Positions 17,141 to 20,997 of a stretch of 20,997 nucleotides of DNA are shown here, piece by piece. Origin of the DNA: Actinomycetes bacterium (GTDB lineage: Bacteria; Actinomycetota; Actinomycetes; Actinomycetales; Microbacteriaceae). Where the stretch lies: contig JAEWKY010000136.1 in the NCBI GenBank assembly GCA_023457615.1, positions 1-20,997 of the forward strand. The letters are read 5' to 3'. The number at the start of each line of letters is the position of its first letter. Position 1 is the first letter of the stretch. The notes under the pieces are model-generated. The model was not told the DNA's origin. It worked only from the letters and a program-made list of their open reading frames with translations, and made no database searches. The translations under genes and the position numbers were made by a program.

Positions 17141-17385
17141 CGCTCGGCATCCAGGTCGACGACATCGACGTGAAGGCGGAGGGCGATCTGGATGCGCGGC
17201 GCCTGTTCGGCATCGACGAGTCGGTGCGCGCAGGGTTCGGCGCGGTGCGGCTGAACATCTCGATCTCGGGTCCGGAGTCGGCGGAGCGGTACGACGAGCT
17301 GCGTGCCGCGGTCGACGCGCATTGCCCCATGCTCGACCTGTTCGCGAATGAGACGCCCGTCACGACCGTCGTGTCGAAGGTCTGA
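17137..17385 (+). pseudogene. C-terminal fragment of an OsmC/Ohr-family protein
   Basis: The plus-strand frame reads ALGIQVDDIDVKAEGDLDAR, then LFGIDESVRAGFGAVRLNIS, ending PMLDLFANETPVTTVVSKV and stop. This is the usual second half of OsmC proteins (thiol peroxidases for organic hydroperoxides): the GDLD-x-RxLFGID segment, then the region normally following the second active-site Cys, here in AHCPMLDLF. The N-terminal half with the first catalytic Cys and any start codon is absent. The fragment begins where the DUF1761 remnant of the opposite strand begins. A GTG at 17170 could in principle start a 71-aa product, unlikely to be functional alone. Confidence 0.7.
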
Positions 17386-17392
17386 GCGGGAC

Positions 17393-17425
17393 GGTCTCGA
17401 GACGCGGCTGCGCCGCTACTCGACC
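17393..17425. repeat. Single copy of hairpin repeat element, likely bidirectional terminator
   Basis: Core GCGGC-TGC-GCCGC with outer GGTC...GACC pairing. It lies between the convergent stops of the OsmC fragment (17385) and the DUF2945 gene (17433). It resembles the 47-bp repeats at 19908-20039 but with changed, still paired, stem bases. Closely similar elements are, from memory, common in Microbacteriaceae intergenic regions. Confidence 0.6.
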
Positions 17426-17432
17426 ACCGAGG

Positions 17433-17645
17433 TCACGGATTGCGTTTGCGCAGCGCCGAGGCCTGATGTGCGGCACGGACGCCCGACTTCTCCGACTCGA
17501 CGAGGAACGCGGGGGTGTCGGGCGACGCCGTGAACCTCTGCCCGGCGAAGGTGAACTCGGCGGTGCGCCGTTCCACGATTCGACGGCGGGTGCCTCTCTG
17601 CGAGGTGCTCCATGAGACGCGAACCCCGACGCGCAGCGAGCTCAC
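17433..17645 (-). CDS. DUF2945 (HVA1/TUDOR-like) small protein
   Basis: A 70-aa protein, normal length for the family. The sequence VGVRVSWSTSQRGTRRRIVE, AEFTFAGQRFTASPDTPAFL and VESEKSGVRAAHQASALRK follows the DUF2945 pattern (VSWxTSQG..., FxVxSDKTGxxAAHxxSALxK). The function is not established; the fold is a small beta barrel. The start is the GTG at 17645, which overlaps the stop of the dihydrofolate-reductase-like gene by 4 bp (GTGA), so it is translationally coupled to it. No Shine-Dalgarno is needed in that case. Its 3' end faces a hairpin element. Confidence 0.75.
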   Translation of the reverse strand: MSSLRVGVRVSWSTSQRGTRRRIVERRTAEFTFAGQRFTASPDTPAFLVESEKSGVRAAHQASALRKRNP

Positions 17646-18202
17646 GCGCGCACCCGGTAGGCGAGGTAGACCGAGCCGTTGCCGAACCGTCGTTCGTCGA
17701 ACAGCTCGAGATCGAGCGCCTTTACGTCGGGCAGGAACCGCGTGCCGCTGCCGATGATCGCCGGTGCGGTGATCACGTGTACCTCGTCGAGCAACCCGGC
17801 ACGGGCGGCCACCGCGGCGAGCTCGCCGCCGCCGATCGCGAGCCCCGACAACGAGGATGCCTTGAGCTCGCGCACCTCGTCGGCGTCGAACTCGGCGCGC
17901 AGCTCGGTGCGCTTCGTAGTCACCTCGGTGAGTGTGCGCGAGTAGACGATCTTGTCGGTCTGCATCCATTGCTCGGCGAATTCGCGCTCGGCGGCCGAGA
18001 TGTCCTCGGGAGCCATGTGCTCCCACGCCGTCATGACCTCGTACATCTTGCGCCCGAAGAGGTAGGTGCCGATGGGGGCAAAGAGCTGGTTGATGAACGT
18101 GTGCACGGCGACATCCGGTTCGCCCCAGCTCCACGTGCCGTCGGGGCCGGCGATGTAGCCGTCGAGGGAGGCGGTGTTGAAGTACACGAGTTTGCCCGAC
18201 AT
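17642..18202 (-). CDS. Dihydrofolate-reductase-like protein (RibD C-terminal family)
   Basis: 186 aa from the ATG at 18202 (an upstream start at 18214 is possible). The fold is shown by KLVYFNTASLDGYIAGPDG (residues 4-22) and the NADPH-loop-like LAIGGGELAA (121-130), followed by EVHVITAPAIIGSGTRFLPD. This is the RibD-C/DHFR family widely spread in actinobacteria; most members are uncharacterised NAD(P)H-dependent reductases and are not the housekeeping FolA. The length is as expected and no residue is obviously lost. It lies 54 nt downstream of a hypothetical gene on the same strand and overlaps the DUF2945 gene. Confidence 0.88.
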   Translation of the reverse strand: MSGKLVYFNTASLDGYIAGPDGTWSWGEPDVAVHTFINQLFAPIGTYLFGRKMYEVMTAWEHMAPEDISAAEREFAEQWMQTDKIVYSRTLTEVTTKRTELRAEFDADEVRELKASSLSGLAIGGGELAAVAARAGLLDEVHVITAPAIIGSGTRFLPDVKALDLELFDERRFGNGSVYLAYRVRA

Positions 18203-18256
18203 CCCGTCAGTCAACCCGCCTCGGTGGCTTCTGCACAGACGCTGGCGCGCGACGCT

Positions 18257-18652
18257 CTAGTCGGTTAGATCCTCGGCAGCCCCGCCGTCCGCGAGCCAGG
18301 CGGCGACGGCGGGCCAATCTCCGTAGTCGACGGAGGGACGGGGCTCGTCGGCGGTCAGGCGGCCCGTGCGTCGGGCCCACCTCTCCCAGAGCACCGAGTA
18401 CCGCGTGCCGACGAAGCCGTGCGCCGGACGGTCGTCGTCGTCGCCCAGGAACACGTCCTCGGGCTGACCGCGATCGACGAGGAACACCGCGCGCACCTGG
18501 CGCCAAGCCAGCACGGCACCCCACGAGTCCATCCGCGCGGGGCCGTTCAGGCTCTCGACCGCCCAGCCCGCGTCCCGCATCTCGCGGTAGACGGTGGTGG
18601 CCGGCTCGTCGAGCTTCGTCAGGAACAGCTCGAAGTCTTCGCGCCGCATCAT
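18257..18652 (-). CDS. Hypothetical 131-aa protein
   Basis: Not recognised. The protein is acidic, Trp- and Arg-rich (DAGWAVESLNG, VGTRYSVLWERWARRTGRL, VDYGDWPAVAAWLADGG), without signal peptide, membrane helix or cysteine motif, so probably a cytosolic globular protein. The ATG at 18652 is supported by a TAGGTT box 6 nt upstream. A second ATG follows directly and could also serve. Codon composition is native-like. It stands 54 nt before the reductase-like gene and may be transcribed with it; the lipoprotein gene upstream ends at 18679, only 26 nt before this start. Confidence 0.75.
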   Translation of the reverse strand: MMRREDFELFLTKLDEPATTVYREMRDAGWAVESLNGPARMDSWGAVLAWRQVRAVFLVDRGQPEDVFLGDDDDRPAHGFVGTRYSVLWERWARRTGRLTADEPRPSVDYGDWPAVAAWLADGGAAEDLTD

Positions 18653-18658
18653 GCCCGC

Positions 18659-18664
18659 AACCTA
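18659..18664 (-). promoter_or_regulatory. -10 box of the hypothetical gene (leaderless)
   Basis: TAGGTT on the minus strand, 6 nt before the ATG at 18652. Confidence 0.5.
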
Positions 18665-18678
18665 CCGCGTCGGCCCCC

Positions 18679-19881
18679 CTACCCGACGACGGTGACCTGC
18701 TGGTAGTCGCTCGGGTTCAGCCCCAGCGCGAGGATGTCGTCCTCGCCGAAGTTGATGTCGCCGCCGAGATACTGACCCGTCGTCGGGTTCACGTAGTAGA
18801 CCTCGGCGCCCGTGGCGACCTGCCACGTCTGCCCGGTCGTCGAGCCGCCGGGCGGGCTGCCGACGGGAGCGGTCGTGTGCTCCTCGTTGAGGTAGTTGAT
18901 GAACTGCATCTGGTTGTAGTCCATGGCATCCATGCGGTCGTAGTACGCGGCCATGCTCGCGTCGTTCGACGCCCAGATCGCCTCCATGCGCGACTGGTGG
19001 GCGGCCGCCGACTGCTGGATCCACGCCATGTTCGCGTTGTGCTGCGCGATGAGCTGCTGCGTGAACGCCGCCTGCTGCCGCTGGATCTCGGCGTGATTCG
19101 CGGCGCTGCGCTGACGCCACTCCTCCTTCGTCTGCAGCGAGGCGCCCATCGCCTCGAGCATCGGACGGAAAGCCTCGACCGTGCGGTCGGTGGCGATGCC
19201 CCCGACCGTCGTGCCCCAGGTGAGTCCGAGGTCGAAGGTGACGCCCGAGACGTAGCCGTGGATGCGCCCGCGCTCGGAGTCGTAGCCGAAGTCGACGAGC
19301 GCCGCGTCGACGCGCGGCATGGCCATCCCGGCGTCCGCGAACTGCTGCTCGAGCCGGGCGAGCCCGTCGTGGTCGGTGCGCACGCCGTCGAGGCGGAACC
19401 CGGGAAGCTGCCCGAACTTCTCGTACGTCCACGTCTCGAAGTAGCTCTCGGCGGGGTCGTACGAGCGCACCTCCATGAAGTCGAGCACGTCGGCGAAGGT
19501 GTGCACCTCGGCGGTCGCGTGCTCCGGATGCCAGAAGTTCGGCACCGTGGGATCGCCGAGGAAGACCACCGTCCCGCCGTCGGGGCTGATGCTGCTGACG
19601 ACCTCGCGGTGGGCGTCGAAGGCCCCCGTGGAGTAGGCGATGCTGTCCCAGCTCGCGGGCACGCTCACGGTGAAGGAGTCGTCGACCGGGTCGGTCATCG
19701 TGACGAACTCGAGCGTGGGCCCGGAGGCCGCGACGACGGCGTCGTCGGTGGAGATACCGGGGCGCTCGTCCGGCGGCGTCTCGAACGAGGGGATCGGCGT
19801 CGTCATGCACGCGGGCAGGGCGAGGAGGAGGGCGACGGCGCCGGCGAGGCGCCACCCCCGCGTCGGGTCGTGAGGGATCAT
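18679..19881 (-). CDS. Lipoprotein with Gln/Asn/Met-rich helical segment
   Basis: 400 aa from the ATG at 19881. A lipoprotein signal peptide is clear: Arg-containing n-region, GAVALLLALPAC with the lipobox Cys at residue 25. The mature part first has an all-purpose extracellular domain (residues about 45-240; SFTVSVPASWDS, VVFLGDPTVPNFWHPEH, DFGYDSERGRIHGYV) that I cannot place. Residues about 245-335 form a long helical stretch rich in Gln, Asn, His, Met and Ala (QRQQAAFTQQLIAQHNAN, QSRMEAIWASNDASM). A small C-terminal module reads EVYYVNPTTGQYLGGDINFG. It should be anchored on the outer face of the membrane. No function is known to me. Confidence 0.8.
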   Translation of the reverse strand: MIPHDPTRGWRLAGAVALLLALPACMTTPIPSFETPPDERPGISTDDAVVAASGPTLEFVTMTDPVDDSFTVSVPASWDSIAYSTGAFDAHREVVSSISPDGGTVVFLGDPTVPNFWHPEHATAEVHTFADVLDFMEVRSYDPAESYFETWTYEKFGQLPGFRLDGVRTDHDGLARLEQQFADAGMAMPRVDAALVDFGYDSERGRIHGYVSGVTFDLGLTWGTTVGGIATDRTVEAFRPMLEAMGASLQTKEEWRQRSAANHAEIQRQQAAFTQQLIAQHNANMAWIQQSAAAHQSRMEAIWASNDASMAAYYDRMDAMDYNQMQFINYLNEEHTTAPVGSPPGGSTTGQTWQVATGAEVYYVNPTTGQYLGGDINFGEDDILALGLNPSDYQQVTVVG

Positions 19882-19888
19882 CACGTGC

Positions 19889-19894
19889 ACCCTA
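19889..19894 (-). promoter_or_regulatory. -10 box of the lipoprotein gene (leaderless)
   Basis: TAGGGT on the minus strand, 7 nt before the ATG at 19881. The region where a -35 box would lie overlaps the first copy of the 47-bp repeat. Confidence 0.45.
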
Positions 19895-19907
19895 CTGAGT
19901 CCGGGCG

Positions 19908-20039
19908 GGTTTCGATACACCGCCTGCGGCGGCACTCAACCCGCGGAGCCTCGCGGTTTCGATACACCGCCTGCGGCGGCACTCAACCCGCGGTGCCTCG
20001 CGGTTTCGATACACCGCCTGCGGCGGCACTCAACCCGCG
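19908..20039. repeat. Three tandem copies of a 47-bp palindromic element
   Basis: Copies at 19908-19954, 19955-20001 and 20002-20039 (last one incomplete). Each begins GGTTTCGATACACCGCCTGC and contains the hairpin CCGCC-TGC-GGCGG with outer GGTT...AACC pairing. Copies 1 and 2 differ at one base (GGAGCC versus GGTGCC). The array lies between the lipoprotein promoter and the end of the sigma-factor gene and contains the latter's stop codon. Confidence 0.9.
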
Positions 20040-20997
20040 CCGTGCTCCCTCGGTCGGGTGGAGGGCGACGAGGCCGCGGTAGAGCTTCACGAGCGCCTCG
20101 CGATCGACGACGCCCGTGCGGGCGCGATCGACGTGCACCGCCTGGATCGCGGCCTCGAGCTGGAAGCGGCCCAGCGGCATCCCGAGCCCCGCGGCGCGAC
20201 GCAGCAGCGCCTCGCCCTCGACGATGAGCTCGCGCGACCAGAGCGACGTGTCCTGCAGATCGAGCGGCGGCCACGGATCGCCGACGCGCGCGGGGGCCCG
20301 CGACTGCGCGAGCGTCAACAGAGCGGCCAGCCCCCACGCCTCGGGCTCGGTCTCGAGGAGCGACGCGAGCAGCACGGCGAGCCAGCGCGCCTCGTCGGCG
20401 ATCGTCGTGCGGATGTCGTCCGCGGGGGTGAGCCAGTCGATCGCGTAGGCGCCGTAGATCGCCTCGAGCACGGCGGGCAGTCGCGTCGGCAGGTCGGCCC
20501 GGGTCGGCACGGCGAACGGGATGCCGGCATCCCGGATGCGCTTCTTCGCCCGCACGAGCCGCTGGGCCATGGCCGCGGGATCGACGCCGAACGCCGCGCC
20601 GATGCGGGCCGCGTCGAAGCCCAGCACGACCTGGAGCATGAGCGGCGTGCGGATCGACGCGTCGATCGCCGGATGCGCGCACGCGAAGAGCAGCTCGAGG
20701 CGCTTGTCGGGGATGCCGTCCGACGCGAGGGACGCGACATCCACGCCGCCCACGACGGAGTGCGCCTCGTCGAGCACGGTCGACGTGCGCCGCGCCGACG
20801 ACTTCAGCACGTCGCGCTGCCTGTTGCGAGCCACGGTCATCAGCCAGCCTGAGGGGTTGTCCGGGATGCCCGACACGGGCCAGGAACGCAGCGCCTGCTC
20901 GAAGGCGTCGGCGAGGGAGTCCTCGGCCAGAGCGAGGTCGCGCGTCGACGCGGCGAGGAGCGCCACGAGACGGCCGTACGAGTCCCGGGGCGCCGGG
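19983..20997 (-). CDS. ECF42-type RNA polymerase sigma factor, 5' partial and 3' truncated
   Basis: The frame enters from the right edge (PAPRDSYGRLVALLAAST) and stops at 19983. Sigma region 2 is seen in AEDSLADAFEQALRSWP and PSGWLMTVARNRQRDVLK, region 4 in LELLFACAHPAIDASIRTPL and AARIGAAFGVDPAAMAQRLV with RAKKRIRDAG. The following helical segment is typical of the ECF42/COG4941 group. These sigma factors normally continue with a C-terminal TPR-like region of about 100 residues after the ALHPT segment. Here it is missing: after LVALHPTEGAR the last 20 or so residues are encoded by the 47-bp repeats. As that region is known to be needed for ECF42 activity in Streptomyces, the product may be inactive or deregulated. 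The partner DGPF/YciI gene is not in the window. Confidence 0.85.
   Translation of the reverse strand, partial: PAPRDSYGRLVALLAASTRDLALAEDSLADAFEQALRSWPVSGIPDNPSGWLMTVARNRQRDVLKSSARRTSTVLDEAHSVVGGVDVASLASDGIPDKRLELLFACAHPAIDASIRTPLMLQVVLGFDAARIGAAFGVDPAAMAQRLVRAKKRIRDAGIPFAVPTRADLPTRLPAVLEAIYGAYAIDWLTPADDIRTTIADEARWLAVLLASLLETEPEAWGLAALLTLAQSRAPARVGDPWPPLDLQDTSLWSRELIVEGEALLRRAAGLGMPLGRFQLEAAIQAVHVDRARTGVVDREALVKLYRGLVALHPTEGARRGLSAAAGGVSKPRGTAG

Noticed and set aside
19908..20039. CRISPR-like array
   Set aside because: Units are directly adjacent with no unique spacers, and no cas genes are near; it is a tandem palindromic repeat.

Overview
The window comes from a high-GC Gram-positive actinobacterium, most likely Microbacteriaceae (Microbacterium/Agromyces-like). 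The evidence is very GC-rich third codon positions, a glutamine-type GatCAB amidotransferase, a DUF222/13E12-type HNH gene with a near-consensus actinobacterial LexA box, and at least six genes whose TANNNT -10 box lies exactly 6-7 nt before the start codon, as in leaderless actinobacterial transcripts. The genus assignment is inference.

Left part (1-12732), mostly housekeeping. A partial TPR protein gene (minus strand) diverges from ligA (NAD+-dependent DNA ligase). A 557-base gap rich in hairpins leads to a secreted or anchored DUF1023 alpha/beta hydrolase. Then come gatC-gatA (4-bp overlap). gatB lies 4.2 kb further on with its own promoter. Between gatA and gatB, on the opposite strand, sit a NERD-domain UvrD-type helicase, a LexA-boxed HNH protein and a YbaK-like tRNA deacylase. 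The gatA and ybaK stop codons converge inside a seven-unit 15-bp tandem repeat.

Middle part (about 12760-16860), atypical. Base composition drops, TTA codons appear, and three membrane-associated genes are found: a HerA/DUF87 ATPase with an N-terminal membrane domain, a CDP-alcohol phosphatidyltransferase-like enzyme with one altered motif position, and an unknown six-helix membrane protein overlapping it by 4 bp. A GC-rich, three-times frameshifted DUF4956 pseudogene separates the ATPase from the other two. This is the best candidate for an acquired and possibly undescribed system, but joint function is speculation.

Right part (16860-20997), a zone of decay plus small accessory genes. Fragments of a DUF1761 membrane protein gene and an OsmC gene face each other head to head, both lacking their 5' ends. 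An intact minus-strand group follows: a hypothetical 131-aa protein, a RibD-C/dihydrofolate-reductase-like protein and a coupled 70-aa DUF2945 protein. Further right are an unusual Gln/Asn/Met-rich lipoprotein and an ECF42-type sigma factor (cut by the window edge) whose usual C-terminal TPR region is missing. Its reading frame runs into, and stops inside, a three-copy 47-bp palindromic tandem repeat. A diverged single copy of the same hairpin element, with compensatory stem changes, lies at 17393-17425. No rRNA, tRNA, CRISPR array, transposase or integrase was seen.
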